Positions 26,973-37,039 are shown, counted from the first letter of the stretch. The stretch is 62,156 nt of DNA from an uncultured Novosphingobium sp. (GCA_937864195.1 CALMJG010000116.1:1-62156); one strand, 5' to 3'. Numbers and translations are program-made. The notes: generated by a model not told the origin, from the sequence alone.

Positions 26973-27305
26973 ATGGTCGCGAAGCTGAAACTGGGACTCT
27001 CCCCCGCTGAAACCAACCGCCCCCTGACGCGCAGGGGCACCCGCCGCCCCGCCAGCAGCCTGGTGCTGGTCACGTCCTCGCACGGCGATCGGGCAAAGGC
27101 CGTGCTGCGCGACATCTCGATCTATGGCTGCAACCTGGTCAGCGAGGACGGCTGGCTGCGGGTGGGCATGTTCGTCGGCATCAGGCTCTCGCCCGAACGG
27201 ACCGTCCAGGCGATCATCCGCTGGTCGCGCGATGACACCTGCGGGGTCGAATTCCTGCGCCCCATCCCCGATGCCGAGGCGGACGAGCTGTCCGGCACCT
27301 GGTAG
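26973..27305 (+). CDS. Stand-alone PilZ-domain protein
   Basis: A 110-residue protein consisting mainly of a PilZ domain, a usual c-di-GMP receptor. After RRGTRRPASSLVLV comes the RDISIYGCNLVSEDGWLRVG segment, which corresponds to the D/N-x-S-x-x-G motif, and the downstream CGVEF strand. The RxxxR arginines may be those of RRGTRR. The ATG at 26973 has GGAGAG seven bases upstream; an in-frame ATG at 26937 has none. Its target is unknown. The GGDEF-EAL protein at 12139 is the only other c-di-GMP gene in the window. Confidence 0.88.
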   Translation: MVAKLKLGLSPAETNRPLTRRGTRRPASSLVLVTSSHGDRAKAVLRDISIYGCNLVSEDGWLRVGMFVGIRLSPERTVQAIIRWSRDDTCGVEFLRPIPDAEADELSGTW

Positions 27306-27330
27306 GCGCGGATCGCTGACCGGAAACGAA

Positions 27331-27356
27331 AAGGGCGGCCCCGCGGGGCCGCCCTT
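27331..27356. terminator. Bidirectional terminator between PilZ gene and rpmE
   Basis: A perfect 12-base inverted repeat (AAGGGCGGCCCC / GGGGCCGCCCTT) lies between two convergent genes. On the minus strand it is followed by TTTTCGTTT, a good rho-independent terminator for rpmE; on the plus strand by TTCGTGTTT. Confidence 0.85.
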
Positions 27357-27380
27357 CGTGTTTCAGCGTGCGGGACGCGA

Positions 27381-27608
27381 TCAGCCCTTCTTGAGGGTGA
27401 GGCCACCAAAGCGCTTGTTGAACTGAGCGACGCGGCCGCCCTGATCAAGCTGGCGGGTGCCGCCGGTCCACGCCGGGTGCGACGTCGGGTCGATTTCAAG
27501 GGCCAGCGTGTCGCCTTCCTTGCCCCAGGTGGAGCGGGTTTCAAACACGGTGCCGTCGGTCATCTGCACCTTGATCATGTGATAATCGGGATGGATATCG
27601 GCCTTCAT
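27381..27608 (-). CDS. rpmE: Ribosomal protein L31 (zinc-free type)
   Basis: A 75-residue protein of the 50S subunit. It opens [19 protein letters not shown] and ends in [12 protein letters not shown], both typical. It contains no cysteine, so the zinc-binding CxxC of type-A L31 is absent. It is the last gene of the bamA-ompH-fabZ run, 87 bases after fabZ, with a strong terminator downstream. Confidence 0.97.
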   Translation of the reverse strand: MKADIHPDYHMIKVQMTDGTVFETRSTWGKEGDTLALEIDPTSHPAWTGGTRQLDQGGRVAQFNKRFGGLTLKKG

Positions 27609-27695
27609 CGCACTGTCTTTCGCTGTTGGCCGGTTCCGACCGGCCTGGAAGAGGAAGGCGCGCGCTTAGCCGCAGCGCGCCGATTTGTCCAGCCT

Positions 27696-28175
27696 TCAGG
27701 AATCCGCGATCATCGCCGTGAACTGGACGTCGCAGGTAACCTTGCCGGCAATCGAGGCCTTGCCCCAGAACTTGCAGACCCGGGCACGCTTCTGGAGGAA
27801 GCCGACCTCGAGATCGAGCAGGACGCCCGGTTCGACCGGCGCACGGAACTTCGCCTCGTCGATCGACATGAAGTAGACCAGCTTGTTCGATCCGGCGAGG
27901 TCCAGAGTCTCGATCGCCAGGATCGCCGCAGCCTGGGCCAATGCCTCGACCTGCAGCACGCCCGGCATGATCGGACGTCCGGGGAAGTGCCCCTGGAAGA
28001 ACTGCTCGTTGAAGCTGACCGCCTTCACCGCATGGATGCGTTCGCCCACGTCCAGCGTGAGCACCCGATCCACCAGCAGCAGCGGGTAGCGGTGCGGCAA
28101 GGCGCCCAGGATCTTGACGATGTCATAGGCGGGCGCGGCCGGAGCCGCGCCCTTTCCTTCGGTGCTTTCGTTCAT
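27696..28175 (-). CDS. fabZ: 3-hydroxyacyl-ACP dehydratase FabZ
   Basis: A hot-dog-fold dehydratase of 159 residues acting in fatty acid elongation. The catalytic His and Glu are in [21 protein letters not shown] split as HFPGRP and [23 protein letters not shown] is the family N-terminus. It follows ompH after 21 bases. In most Gram-negatives lpxD would stand between skp/ompH and fabZ, and lpxA after it; here neither is present. Confidence 0.98.
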   Translation of the reverse strand: MNESTEGKGAAPAAPAYDIVKILGALPHRYPLLLVDRVLTLDVGERIHAVKAVSFNEQFFQGHFPGRPIMPGVLQVEALAQAAAILAIETLDLAGSNKLVYFMSIDEAKFRAPVEPGVLLDLEVGFLQKRARVCKFWGKASIAGKVTCDVQFTAMIADS

Positions 28176-28196
28176 CGCTGGCCCCGGTGCGCTTGC

Positions 28197-28967
28197 TTAG
28201 CGGCCGTCCGGCTGCGGACCGGCCGGACGCGGCGCGGCGGCGGGCGCGGCAGCCGGAGCGGCCGGAGCAGTGGCAGCCTTCTGGGCAGCGGCCTGCTGTT
28301 CGCGGGCTTCACGGACCTCGCGAGGCATCCAGCCCTGCGGCGGGACGATCTGCGCGTTCGGGATCAGCACGTTGAGTTCGGTCACGATCTCGTCGGTCAG
28401 CTCATAGGCGTTCGCGCGGGCGATCACCGTGCCCGGCTGGAGCAGCAGCGAAATGCGGTGCTTTTCCATCGCCTTCTGGACGGCGGCATCGAGCTTGTCC
28501 TCGATCTGCTCGCGGACATAGGCTTCCGACAGGGCCGGCGGCATCAGGATCTGCTGGATTTCTTCCTTGCCGCGTTCCTGCAGCTGCTGGATCGTCTGGG
28601 CCTGCTGCTGCAGCGCCGGGACGTTGGGCTTGGCCGCCGCGCGATCGGCGTTGAACTTGTCGATCAGCGGCTTGAGCTGGGCATCAAGCGCCGCGCCGCG
28701 AGTCTTGGCATTGTCGAAGTTCGCCTTGTAGGTCACCGGGCGCTGCTGCGCGGCCAGGCGGTAGGCGTCGGTGTTGGCGACAGCGGCTTCGAGGTTGGCC
28801 ACCGCGAGCCCGGCGACGATGTTGCCAGAGGTGGCGGCAGGAGCAGCGGCGGCGGCAGCAGCCGCGGCCTCGGCTTCGCGATCCTTCTTCGACTTGGCCA
28901 GAGCGGGCTGGGCGGCCAGGGCGAGCACCATGGCAGCGCCGAGCAGCGTCTTGATACGGGTGTTCAT
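28197..28967 (-). CDS. OmpH/Skp-like periplasmic chaperone
   Basis: A 256-residue exported protein with a signal peptide (MNTRIKTLLGAAMVLALAAQPALA). A predicted helical, coiled-coil-like middle (about 85-190: QQQAQTIQQLQERGKEEIQQ) resembles the arms of Skp, which carries unfolded outer-membrane proteins. It is longer than E. coli Skp because of an alanine-rich linker after the signal and an Ala/Pro-rich C-terminal tail. It starts one base inside the bamA stop codon, so the two are coupled. Confidence 0.9.
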   Translation of the reverse strand: MNTRIKTLLGAAMVLALAAQPALAKSKKDREAEAAAAAAAAAPAATSGNIVAGLAVANLEAAVANTDAYRLAAQQRPVTYKANFDNAKTRGAALDAQLKPLIDKFNADRAAAKPNVPALQQQAQTIQQLQERGKEEIQQILMPPALSEAYVREQIEDKLDAAVQKAMEKHRISLLLQPGTVIARANAYELTDEIVTELNVLIPNAQIVPPQGWMPREVREAREQQAAAQKAATAPAAPAAAPAAAPRPAGPQPDGR

Positions 28968-31720
28968 CAGAATTGGGTTCCCACGTTGAAGGTGAAAGTC
29001 TTGGTGTCGTCGCCGTCCTTCTTCAGCAGGACATGAGCGAAATCGAGACGGAACGGACCGAACGGCGAGTTCCAGTTGAAACCGATGCCGACCGACAGGC
29101 GCGGGCTTGCGGAATTGCCCTTGAACACTTCCTTGAACGGCGGGATCGTGCTGCCCAGCGCGGTGTTGTTGACCGTGCCGGTGCCCAGGCAGGCAGGCGG
29201 GTTGGGATTGACCGGGTTGGTCACCTGCGCAACCTGCGTGGCGGTGCAGACGTTGTTGACCAGTTCCGCCGCGTTGATCTGGGTGTAGAGCCGATTGCCG
29301 GCCGTATCGCGGGTCGGGACGAAGATACCGTTCGGGAACGGGCTCGACTGCTCGATCGGCGGGGTGATGCCCCAGACCGAACCGATATCCATGAAGATCG
29401 ACGGACGGATGCCCAGTTCGCGCGCGCCCGAACCCAGCGGGATTTCGAGCTCGACATGGCCGAGGTAGTAGTACTTGCCGCCCAGCGCGTCGTCGACGAC
29501 CTTGTTGCGGTCGGTAACGATCACCGGGTTGCCGTTGCCATCATCGGTGATGAACTGGCGCAGCACGCGCGGGCCAACACCGCGGATGTCGAAGCCACGA
29601 ATCTGCGGCTCGCCCAGATAGAAGCGGTCGGTCAGCCGCACGCTGTCGATCCCCTGCGCGGCATTGCCCCGGTTGTCGAACGACTTGATCGCGCCGCCTT
29701 CGCCGCGCAGCGAGAAGATCCAGCCCTTGCCCAGCGGCCAGTACTGCGCGGCATTGGCGCGGACGCGGCCATATTTGACCGAGCCGCCCAGCCCCGCGAA
29801 CTCGCCGGTGATCGACATCGACCGCCCGCGCGAGGGGCGCATGCGGTTGTCGAGCGAATCGTAGATCAGCGACAGGCCGAGGATCGAACTGGTCCGCTTG
29901 CCCAGCGCGTCGCACAGGTAGCGGCCCGCGATCAGCGGATCGCACTCGAATGCCGGCGGGTTGAGCCGGTCGGAGAAGTACTGGTTCTTGTCGACGGTGA
30001 TGTCGTCGATGTTGAACGTGTAGCTTGCCACAGCCGAGACATATTCCGTCAGCGGCAGGCCCATGCGGACCTGCGCGCCGGTCTGGGTCTGGCGATACAG
30101 CGTGTTGCGGTCTGCATTGGCGTAGTTGAAGCTGTTGTAGTCGCGCCGGTAGATGTTCACGCCCATAGAGACGTTGCGATCGAACAGGTACGGCTCGGTG
30201 AAGCTGACCTCGGCGCTCTTCGAATATTGCGAATAGCTGATCGACAGGCCGACGGTCTGGCCGCGCCCGCGGAAGTTGCGCTGCTGGACCGAGCCCTGGA
30301 AGATCAGCTTTTCAAGGCTGGAGTAGCCCGCCGACAGCTGCAGTTCGCCGGTCGGCTTTTCCTCGACGTTGGCTTCGAGCGCGATCCGGTCGGGCGTGGA
30401 ACCCGGCTTCTGCTCGATCTCGAACTTCTCCTGGAAGTAGCCGAGCGAGTTGATGCGGCTGGTCGAGCGCTTGACCTGGAGCGAGTTGAACGCGTCGCCC
30501 TCGGCAATGCGGAACTCGCGGCGCACGACCTTGTCCTGGGTCAGCGTGTTGCCGTTGACGTCGATCCGCTCGACGTAGACGCGCGGCGCCTCGGCGATGG
30601 TGAAGGTCAGGCCCATGGTAAGCTCTGACTTGTTGCGCGCATAGTCCGGCCGCACGTCGGCAAAGGCGTAGCCGAAGGTGCCCAGCGTTTCGTTCAGCTT
30701 GTCGATCGTGTCTTCGACCTGCTTGGCGTTGTACCAGCTGCCCTTCTTCATCGGCAGCTGTTCGGCCAGGCGTTCGCCGTCGAAGTCGCGCAGCTGGCTG
30801 TCCACCTTCACGTCGCCGAACTTGTAGCGGTCCCCTTCCTCGACCACGTAGGTCAGGATGAAGTCCTTCTTGTCCGGCGTCAGTTCGGCAACAGCCGAGA
30901 CGATGCGGAAGTCGGCATAGCCCTGGGTCAGGTAGAACTGGCGCAGCTTCTGCTGGTCAAACGCCATCCGGTCAGGGTCATAGCTGGTACCCGAGCTGAA
31001 GAAGCGGAACATCCGCGCCTGCTTGGTCACCATCTCGTCGCGCAGTTCGCCGTCAGAGAACTTGTCGTTCCCGAGGATGTTGATCTGGCGAACCTTGGAC
31101 TTGGGGCCCTCGGTGATTTCGAACACGATGTCGACGCGGTTCTGGTCGAGCATGACCATCTTGGGCTCGACGCTGGCGGCAAAGCGGCCCTGGCGCTTGT
31201 AGAGCTCGATGATCCGCGACACGTCGGCGCGGACCTTGGAACGGGTGAAGATCTGGCGCGGCGACAGCTTGATTTCGGGGAGGATCTTGTCCTCCTTCAG
31301 CCGCTTGTTGCCTTCCAGCACGATGCGGTTGATGACCGGGTTTTCCTTGACCTCGATCGTCACCGCACCGCCATCGTTGCGGATCTGGACGTCAGCGAAC
31401 AGTTCGGTCGCGAACAGGTCCTTCAGCGCCTGGTCGGCGGCCTGCTGCGAATAGGGCTGGCCCACGCGCAGCTTGATGTAGGACCGGATCGTGTCGGGTT
31501 CGAGGCGCTGGGCGCCCGCCACGGTGATCGACGAGATGACCGCCGGGACTTCAGGCGCCGGAGCCGGTGCTTCCGCAGGAGCGGCGGCCGGGGCGGCAGG
31601 TGCGGTCTGCGCCTGGGCGATTGCCGGAAGGCCGGCCAGGACCGTGCTGCCCATAAGGACAGTGGCCAGGCGCAGGGCCCGGCGGGCATGGTCGTGGTTT
31701 TCCAGGGTGGGTCGGTTCAT
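28967..31720 (-). CDS. bamA: Outer membrane protein assembly factor BamA
   Basis: A 917-residue essential core of the BAM complex. After the signal peptide (GSTVLAGLPAIAQA) comes an Ala/Pro-rich linker, then five POTRA domains (about 60-420, for example SSITVAGAQRLEPDTIRSYI), then the 16-stranded beta-barrel. The lid motif appears as FYLGEPQIRGFDIRGVGPR (VRGF/Y type). The chain ends in phenylalanine (TFNVGTQF), the outer-membrane insertion signal. The ATG at 31720 or a GTG two codons earlier may be the start. It lies downstream of rseP with 173 bases between. Confidence 0.97.
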   Translation of the reverse strand: MNRPTLENHDHARRALRLATVLMGSTVLAGLPAIAQAQTAPAAPAAAPAEAPAPAPEVPAVISSITVAGAQRLEPDTIRSYIKLRVGQPYSQQAADQALKDLFATELFADVQIRNDGGAVTIEVKENPVINRIVLEGNKRLKEDKILPEIKLSPRQIFTRSKVRADVSRIIELYKRQGRFAASVEPKMVMLDQNRVDIVFEITEGPKSKVRQINILGNDKFSDGELRDEMVTKQARMFRFFSSGTSYDPDRMAFDQQKLRQFYLTQGYADFRIVSAVAELTPDKKDFILTYVVEEGDRYKFGDVKVDSQLRDFDGERLAEQLPMKKGSWYNAKQVEDTIDKLNETLGTFGYAFADVRPDYARNKSELTMGLTFTIAEAPRVYVERIDVNGNTLTQDKVVRREFRIAEGDAFNSLQVKRSTSRINSLGYFQEKFEIEQKPGSTPDRIALEANVEEKPTGELQLSAGYSSLEKLIFQGSVQQRNFRGRGQTVGLSISYSQYSKSAEVSFTEPYLFDRNVSMGVNIYRRDYNSFNYANADRNTLYRQTQTGAQVRMGLPLTEYVSAVASYTFNIDDITVDKNQYFSDRLNPPAFECDPLIAGRYLCDALGKRTSSILGLSLIYDSLDNRMRPSRGRSMSITGEFAGLGGSVKYGRVRANAAQYWPLGKGWIFSLRGEGGAIKSFDNRGNAAQGIDSVRLTDRFYLGEPQIRGFDIRGVGPRVLRQFITDDGNGNPVIVTDRNKVVDDALGGKYYYLGHVELEIPLGSGARELGIRPSIFMDIGSVWGITPPIEQSSPFPNGIFVPTRDTAGNRLYTQINAAELVNNVCTATQVAQVTNPVNPNPPACLGTGTVNNTALGSTIPPFKEVFKGNSASPRLSVGIGFNWNSPFGPFRLDFAHVLLKKDGDDTKTFTFNVGTQF

Positions 31721-31893
31721 CGGCACGGTCGTTCCCGTTATTGGTCGGCGCGGGGCGATCTTGCCCGGACAGGGCTCCCCTCACCTTTGCAGATATGACG
31801 CTGCCCTCTGCCCGATGCGCATCCGCCGATCAAGCACAGTCACTGCGCCGTCACCAGTTTTCCCGGTTTCACGGGGGCAACTGGCACGCTCGC

Positions 31894-33009
31894 CTAGTTG
31901 CCGGTTGGCAGCAACGAGACGATGTCGTTCAAGGTGACAAACAGCATCAGCGCCAGCACGAAAGCCAGCCCGGTGCGGAACGCCCACTCCTGACTGCGGA
32001 GCCCGAGCGGCCGGCGGCGGACTGCTTCCGCCGCGTAGATCGCCAGGTGCCCGCCGTCGAGCGTGGGGATTGGCAGGAGGTTGATGAATGCCAAATTAAT
32101 TGAGATCAGCGCCGCGAAACCCACGAAATCAAGCCATCCGCGCTGCAGCTGCTCGCCCGAATACTTCGCGATCTTGAGCGGTCCGCCCATCTCGTCGACG
32201 CTGCGCTCGCCGGTCACGATCTGCTTCAGCCCGATCGCCATGGTCCGCACGATGCCCATGCTCTGGTCGAAGCCGGTGGAAAAGGCCTCGACCGGGCCCA
32301 CGCGCACGAATTCCAGCTTGGTCGAACGCACGCCGAGCAGGCCGCGCCGCATCTCGTTGCCGAACTCGTCCTTTTCGACCGAGACCGCGAGCTTGACCGG
32401 ATAGCCCAGCAACTGCCCGCCGCGCTCGACTTCCACGGTCACGGCCTTGCCCGGATAGATCATCACGTTGTCGGCGATGTCGCGGAAGGAATCGATCTGC
32501 GTCCCGTCGATCGAGACGATCCGGTCCCCCTCGCGCATGCCGGCGGCCTGGGCCACCGATCCCGGCGCGAAGCCGCCAATCACGGCGGAGGCCTGCGGCA
32601 CGCCATAGGCCATGTTGAAGGCGGCGAAGATCGCGACAGCCAGGAACAGGTTGGTCAGCGGCCCGGCGAGCACGATAAGCGAGCGTTGCCACAGCTTTGC
32701 GCCAGGGAACGTGCCCTTCAGCTGCTCGGCGCTGGCACCGGCCAGTGCCGGATCGGGGGCGCTGACGGCGTCCATGTCGCCGGCAAACTGGACGTAGCCG
32801 CCCAGCGGCAGGGCGCAGAGTTTCCAGCGGGTGCCGCGCCGGTCGGTCCAGCCGACCAGTTCCTTGCCAAATCCGATCGCGAAGGCATCGGCACGCACGC
32901 CGAACAGGCGGGCCATCAGGTAGTGGCCAAGCTCATGCAGCAGCACCAGCGGGCCAAGCACAAGCAGGAAAGCACCGATCATCATCAGGATCGAAGGGGA
33001 CTGGATCAA
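31894..33009 (-). CDS. rseP: Site-2 zinc metalloprotease RseP
   Basis: An intramembrane protease that cleaves anti-sigma factors and remnant signal peptides. It has about 371 residues from the TTG at 33009, just after the dxr stop codon. The zinc motif HELGH is at about 25-29 and the third ligand is in PIPTLDGGHL. One PDZ domain (FAPGSVAQAAGMREGDRIVSIDG) is clear. GGAG lies about 10 bases before the TTG; the ATG at 32985 is an alternative with no Shine-Dalgarno. It lies between dxr and bamA as in many proteobacteria. Confidence 0.95.
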   Translation of the reverse strand: MIQSPSILMMIGAFLLVLGPLVLLHELGHYLMARLFGVRADAFAIGFGKELVGWTDRRGTRWKLCALPLGGYVQFAGDMDAVSAPDPALAGASAEQLKGTFPGAKLWQRSLIVLAGPLTNLFLAVAIFAAFNMAYGVPQASAVIGGFAPGSVAQAAGMREGDRIVSIDGTQIDSFRDIADNVMIYPGKAVTVEVERGGQLLGYPVKLAVSVEKDEFGNEMRRGLLGVRSTKLEFVRVGPVEAFSTGFDQSMGIVRTMAIGLKQIVTGERSVDEMGGPLKIAKYSGEQLQRGWLDFVGFAALISINLAFINLLPIPTLDGGHLAIYAAEAVRRRPLGLRSQEWAFRTGLAFVLALMLFVTLNDIVSLLPTGN

Positions 33010-33010
33010 G

Positions 33011-34168
33011 TCAGGCCAACTCCAGAAGGGCGCGCGCGCGCTCCCGCGCCTCGGCATCGAGGGCGATCACATCGCCCAGCGACACGGGATTGGCAGGAAC
33101 ATAGCGCGACATTAGTTCCTCGACCATTACCGCGATCCGGGTGAACGGCAGGTGTCCGGCCAGGAAGGCGGCTACCGCCACCTCGTTGGCGGCGTTGAGC
33201 ACCGCCGGGGCCGCCCCGCCCGCCTCCGCCGCCGCGCGGCACAGCCGGGTGGCGGGAAAGCGCACTTCGTCGGGCGCACGGAAAGTCAGTTCGCCCAGCG
33301 CCGCCAGGTCGAGCGGTTCGCACGGCGTATCCATCCGCTGCGGCCAGGCCAGGCACGAGGCGATCGGCACCCGCATGTCGGACGGACCAAGCTGAGCCAG
33401 CGTCGAGCCGTCGCGGTATTCGACCATCGAATGAACCACCGATTGCGGATGAACGATGATCCGCAGCTTATCGAGGCCCACCGGGAACAGGTGATGTGCC
33501 TCGATAAGTTCGAGGCCCTTGTTGAACATGGTCGCGGAATCGACGCTGATCTTCGCGCCCATCGACCAGTTGGGGTGCTTGACCGCCTGCCCCGGCGTTG
33601 CGGTGGCGAGCTGTTCCAGGCTCCAGTCACGGAACGGACCGCCGCTGGCGGTCAGCGTGATCGAACGGACGTGGTCATAACTGTTGCCCGCAAGGCATTG
33701 AAAGATCGCGTTATGCTCGCTGTCTGTTGGCAGCAGGGTTGCGCCGTGACGGGCGACGGCAGCCGTCATCACCTCACCGGCGGCGACCAGCGCTTCCTTG
33801 TTGGCGAGCGCGATGGTGCGGCCTTGCTCGATCGCGGCCATGGTCGGCGCAAGTCCGGCGCAACCGACGATCGCCGCAACGGTGATGTCGGCCGGACGCT
33901 GCGCGGCTTCGACCAGCGCCGCCGCCCCGCCCGCAGCCTCGATCCCGCTTCCGGCCAGCGCCTCGCGCAGCGCTGGCAGTGCGGCTTCGTCAGCAACGAC
34001 GGCAACTTCGGCGCCGAACTCACGGGCCAGCTTCGCCAGGTCCGCCGCGTTGCCGTTGGCCGTCAGGGCTACGACACGCCACCTGTCCGCTTCTCGCCGG
34101 ATCAGGTCGAGAGTCGAGGCACCAATCGAGCCGGTGGCGCCGAGCAGGGTGAGCGAACGCACGGTCAC
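33011..34168 (-). CDS. dxr: 1-deoxy-D-xylulose-5-phosphate reductoisomerase
   Basis: The NADPH-dependent second enzyme of the MEP isoprenoid pathway, 385 residues. It has the nucleotide-binding start LTLLGATGSIGASTLDLI, LLPTDSEHNAIFQCL (metal and substrate ligands) and TASGGPFRDWS. The GTG start at 34168 overlaps the cdsA stop codon (GTGA). Its neighbour uppS uses the isoprenoid product. Confidence 0.98.
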   Translation of the reverse strand: MTVRSLTLLGATGSIGASTLDLIRREADRWRVVALTANGNAADLAKLAREFGAEVAVVADEAALPALREALAGSGIEAAGGAAALVEAAQRPADITVAAIVGCAGLAPTMAAIEQGRTIALANKEALVAAGEVMTAAVARHGATLLPTDSEHNAIFQCLAGNSYDHVRSITLTASGGPFRDWSLEQLATATPGQAVKHPNWSMGAKISVDSATMFNKGLELIEAHHLFPVGLDKLRIIVHPQSVVHSMVEYRDGSTLAQLGPSDMRVPIASCLAWPQRMDTPCEPLDLAALGELTFRAPDEVRFPATRLCRAAAEAGGAAPAVLNAANEVAVAAFLAGHLPFTRIAVMVEELMSRYVPANPVSLGDVIALDAEARERARALLELA

Positions 34169-34896
34169 AGCAGCGAACCGATCGCCAGCATCACGACCAT
34201 GGCAAACAGGATCGCCAGCAGCCCATCAACGCGGTCAAACACCCCTCCGTGCCCCGGAATCGCGCGGCCCGAATCCTTCACGCCGGCCCGGCGCTTCATC
34301 CAGCTTTCAAAGAAATCGCCGGCCTGCGCGATAACCGCAGCAGCCATCCCGAACCCCAGCATCCGCGCGCCATCCTGCGCCATTGCTTCACTGAAGCAGA
34401 CACCAGGCGAGATGGCATCGGTCATGCCGCAGTCAAGGCTGCGAACCGCCAGCAGCGCCAGGCTCGCACCGAACATGCCACCGCCAAGCCCTGCCCAGGT
34501 CTTGGACGGACTGATTCGCGGCGCGATCTTCGGCCCGCCGATTGTCCGGCCAGCGAAATAGGCGCCGACATCCGTGCCGATCACGGCCAGGACGACATAG
34601 AGCACCGGGACCACCGATTGCGGCCCCGCGTTGCGCAGGTAGAGCAGCATCGCCGCCGCAGCGCCGACATAGACCATCCCCGCAACGATCCATGCTGCCG
34701 CCTGTATTCCCGAGGCGAACTTGAGCGCAAGCGCGCGCCATTCCCACAGCACGCCCAAAGCCACGGCCATGACGAACAGCATCCAGACAGTCCCGCCCAG
34801 CCAGAGCGCCGTACCTGCCACTCCGACCATGACCAGAGCGGAGACCGTCCGTACGCCCAGATCGGACTTTTTCGGATTGCTCTCAACGCCCGCCAT
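34165..34896 (-). CDS. cdsA: Phosphatidate cytidylyltransferase CdsA
   Basis: An integral membrane enzyme of 243 residues making CDP-diacylglycerol, the branch-point substrate of PgsA and PssA, both encoded in this window. The C-terminal signature [20 protein letters not shown] continuing GVFDRVD matches the CDS family pattern (S-x3-KR-x4-KD..PGHGG..DR.D). The ATG at 34896 overlaps the uppS end by 14 bases. Confidence 0.96.
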   Translation of the reverse strand: MAGVESNPKKSDLGVRTVSALVMVGVAGTALWLGGTVWMLFVMAVALGVLWEWRALALKFASGIQAAAWIVAGMVYVGAAAAMLLYLRNAGPQSVVPVLYVVLAVIGTDVGAYFAGRTIGGPKIAPRISPSKTWAGLGGGMFGASLALLAVRSLDCGMTDAISPGVCFSEAMAQDGARMLGFGMAAAVIAQAGDFFESWMKRRAGVKDSGRAIPGHGGVFDRVDGLLAILFAMVVMLAIGSLL

Positions 34897-35557
34897 AGCG
34901 GCGCTCCCGTTGCGCGAACTCCGCGAGCGCCGCTTCAAGGTGCGCGGACGTGAAATCGGGCCACAGCACATCGGTGAAGACCATTTCGGCATAGGCCGCC
35001 TGCCACAGCAGGAAATTCGACAGCCGCACTTCGCCGGAGGTGCGGATCAGCAGATCGAGCGGCGGCAGACCCGCGGTATCGAGCTCGGCCTCGATTGTCT
35101 CCGGCGTGATCGGCCCCTTCGCGGCGGCCTTCGCGGCAGCCCGGGCGATCTCGTCCTGCGAGCCATAGTTGAGCGCGACCACCAGCGTGGTGCCATCGTT
35201 TCCCGCTGTGCGGGCCAGAGCGTCTTCGATCAGGGCAACAAGGTCAGGGGCGAGAACCGTGTAGTCACCGATGATCCGCAGCCGCACGTTATTGGTGACG
35301 AACTCTTCCAGGTCGGCGAGGATGTAGCGCTTCAGCAACCCCATCAATGCCGAAACCTCGTCCTCCGGGCGGCGCCAGTTCTCGGTCGAAAAGGCGTAGA
35401 GCGTCAGCGCCTCCAGCCCCATCTCTCGCGCGGCGCGGACCAGCTTGCGCACGGCCTCGACCCCCCGCTCGTGGCCGACCACGCGCGGCAGGTGGCGCTT
35501 TTTCGCCCAGCGGCCGTTGCCGTCCATGATGATGGCGACGTGGCGGGCCTTGCTCAT
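34883..35557 (-). CDS. uppS: Undecaprenyl diphosphate synthase
   Basis: A cis-prenyltransferase of 224 residues that makes the C55 lipid carrier of cell-wall and glycan synthesis. The key motifs are [16 protein letters not shown] (catalytic aspartate), [15 protein letters not shown] and the C-terminal [17 protein letters not shown] plus [12 protein letters not shown]. It overlaps cdsA and follows frr by 52 bases. Confidence 0.98.
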   Translation of the reverse strand: MSKARHVAIIMDGNGRWAKKRHLPRVVGHERGVEAVRKLVRAAREMGLEALTLYAFSTENWRRPEDEVSALMGLLKRYILADLEEFVTNNVRLRIIGDYTVLAPDLVALIEDALARTAGNDGTTLVVALNYGSQDEIARAAAKAAAKGPITPETIEAELDTAGLPPLDLLIRTSGEVRLSNFLLWQAAYAEMVFTDVLWPDFTSAHLEAALAEFAQRERRYGGR

Positions 35558-35609
35558 CGCGCCTGCGCTCCCAAGTCCCCGGCGCGCACGTTCCTGGCCC
35601 GCAGCCGGA

Positions 35610-36167
35610 TCACTTGCCGAGGATTTCCTGTTCCTTCTGCGCCGCGATGGCGTCGGCTTCCTTGATGATTTCGTCGGTCAGTTTCTGGACCTCGGCCTCG
35701 CCGCGCTTGCGGTCGTCTTCCGAAATTTCCTTCTTGTTCTCGTCAGCCTTGAGATTGTCCATCCCGTCGCGGCGCACGTTGCGGATCGCGACGCGGGCCT
35801 TCTCGGCATAGGAATGCGACAGCTTGGCCAGTTCCTTGCGGCGTTCCTCGGTGAGATCCGGGATCGGCAGGCGCAGGGTCGTGCCATCGTTGATCGGGTT
35901 GAGGCCCAGGCCGGCCGAGCGGATTGCCTTTTCGACCGGCGTCACGTTCGACTTGTCCCACACCTGCACGGTCAGCATCCGGGGCTCCGGCGCGGACAGC
36001 GTCGCCACCTGGGTGATCGGCATGTGGCTGCCATAGACCTCGACCGTGATCGGCTCCAAGAGCGCCGTATTGGCGCGACCGGTGCGCAGGCCGGAGAGAT
36101 CGTGCTTGAGCGATTCGACGGCGCCCTTCATGCGGCGCTCGAGATCGGCCTTGTCGTACTTGGCCAT
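35610..36167 (-). CDS. frr: Ribosome recycling factor
   Basis: A 185-residue protein that with EF-G splits post-termination ribosomes. It has the conserved [20 protein letters not shown] and the long helical domain ending in [20 protein letters not shown]. It starts 3 bases after the pyrH stop codon, so the two genes are cotranscribed. Confidence 0.98.
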   Translation of the reverse strand: MAKYDKADLERRMKGAVESLKHDLSGLRTGRANTALLEPITVEVYGSHMPITQVATLSAPEPRMLTVQVWDKSNVTPVEKAIRSAGLGLNPINDGTTLRLPIPDLTEERRKELAKLSHSYAEKARVAIRNVRRDGMDNLKADENKKEISEDDRKRGEAEVQKLTDEIIKEADAIAAQKEQEILGK

Positions 36168-36170
36168 GGT

Positions 36171-36893
36171 TCAGGCTCCTTTCTGGACGACCGTCTGCGT
36201 GCCCTCGCCCACGAGAACGCGGGCAAGGTTGCCCTTCTCGCGGATCGAGAAGACGACGATCGGAATCGAATTGTCGCGGCACAGCGCCACTGCGGAGGCA
36301 TCCATCACCTTTAGATCGCCTGCCAGGACCGTGCCGTAATCGACGGTATCATAACGCTTTGCCGCCGGATTGGTCTTGGGATCGCTGTCATAGACCCCGT
36401 CGACGCTGGTGCCCTTGAGCAAGGCATCGCAGCGCATCTCAGCCGCGCGCAGGGCAGCGCCGCTGTCGGTGGTAAAATAGGGGGCGCCGACGCCGGCAGC
36501 GAAGATCACCACCCGGCCCTTCTCAAGATGCCGTTCGGCACGCCGGCGGATCACCGGCTCGCACACCTTGTCCATCTCGATCGCCGACTGGACGCGCGTC
36601 GGCACGCCGAGCTGTTCCAGCGCATTCTGCATCGCCAGCGCGTTCATCACCGTGGCGAGCATGCCCATGTAGTCAGCCTGGGCGCGGTCCATGCCCTTGG
36701 CGGCGCCGGCCATGCCGCGAAAGATGTTGCCGCCGCCGATCACCAGGCAGATTTCCAGCCCCGAATCCTTCGCCGCCTTCACCTCGCGCGCGAGTTCGGC
36801 CACGAATTCGGGATCGATCCCGAACTGCTGGCTGCCCATCAGCACTTCGCCGGACAATTTCAGCAGGATGCGCTTGTAGCAGGGCTGGCTCAT
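36171..36893 (-). CDS. pyrH: Uridylate kinase
   Basis: Phosphorylates UMP to UDP. It has 240 residues of the amino-acid-kinase fold: [15 protein letters not shown] at the N-terminus, [10 protein letters not shown] (nucleotide loop), and [21 protein letters not shown] in the ATP-binding half. The ATG at 36893 gives [16 protein letters not shown] as in the family. A terminator separates it from tsf upstream. Confidence 0.98.
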   Translation of the reverse strand: MSQPCYKRILLKLSGEVLMGSQQFGIDPEFVAELAREVKAAKDSGLEICLVIGGGNIFRGMAGAAKGMDRAQADYMGMLATVMNALAMQNALEQLGVPTRVQSAIEMDKVCEPVIRRRAERHLEKGRVVIFAAGVGAPYFTTDSGAALRAAEMRCDALLKGTSVDGVYDSDPKTNPAAKRYDTVDYGTVLAGDLKVMDASAVALCRDNSIPIVVFSIREKGNLARVLVGEGTQTVVQKGA

Positions 36894-37015
36894 GGATCGG
36901 GATATCGCTCTCGGCAGGGGTTTGGGGGGCCTTATACTTTCGGCCCGATGATTCCAAGCACAGAGCAGGCGTTCAGCACGCCTGCACGGCATTTGCGCGC
37001 AGCCTGCAACGAAAA

Positions 37016-37039
37016 GGGGCGCACCCTGCGGCGCGCCCC
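37016..37039 (-). terminator. Rho-independent terminator after tsf
   Basis: On the minus strand GGGGCGC pairs with GCGCCCC around a 10-base loop that can itself add two G-C pairs, followed by TTTTCGTT. It lies 42 bases after the tsf stop codon and ends the rpsB-tsf unit before pyrH. Confidence 0.75.
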
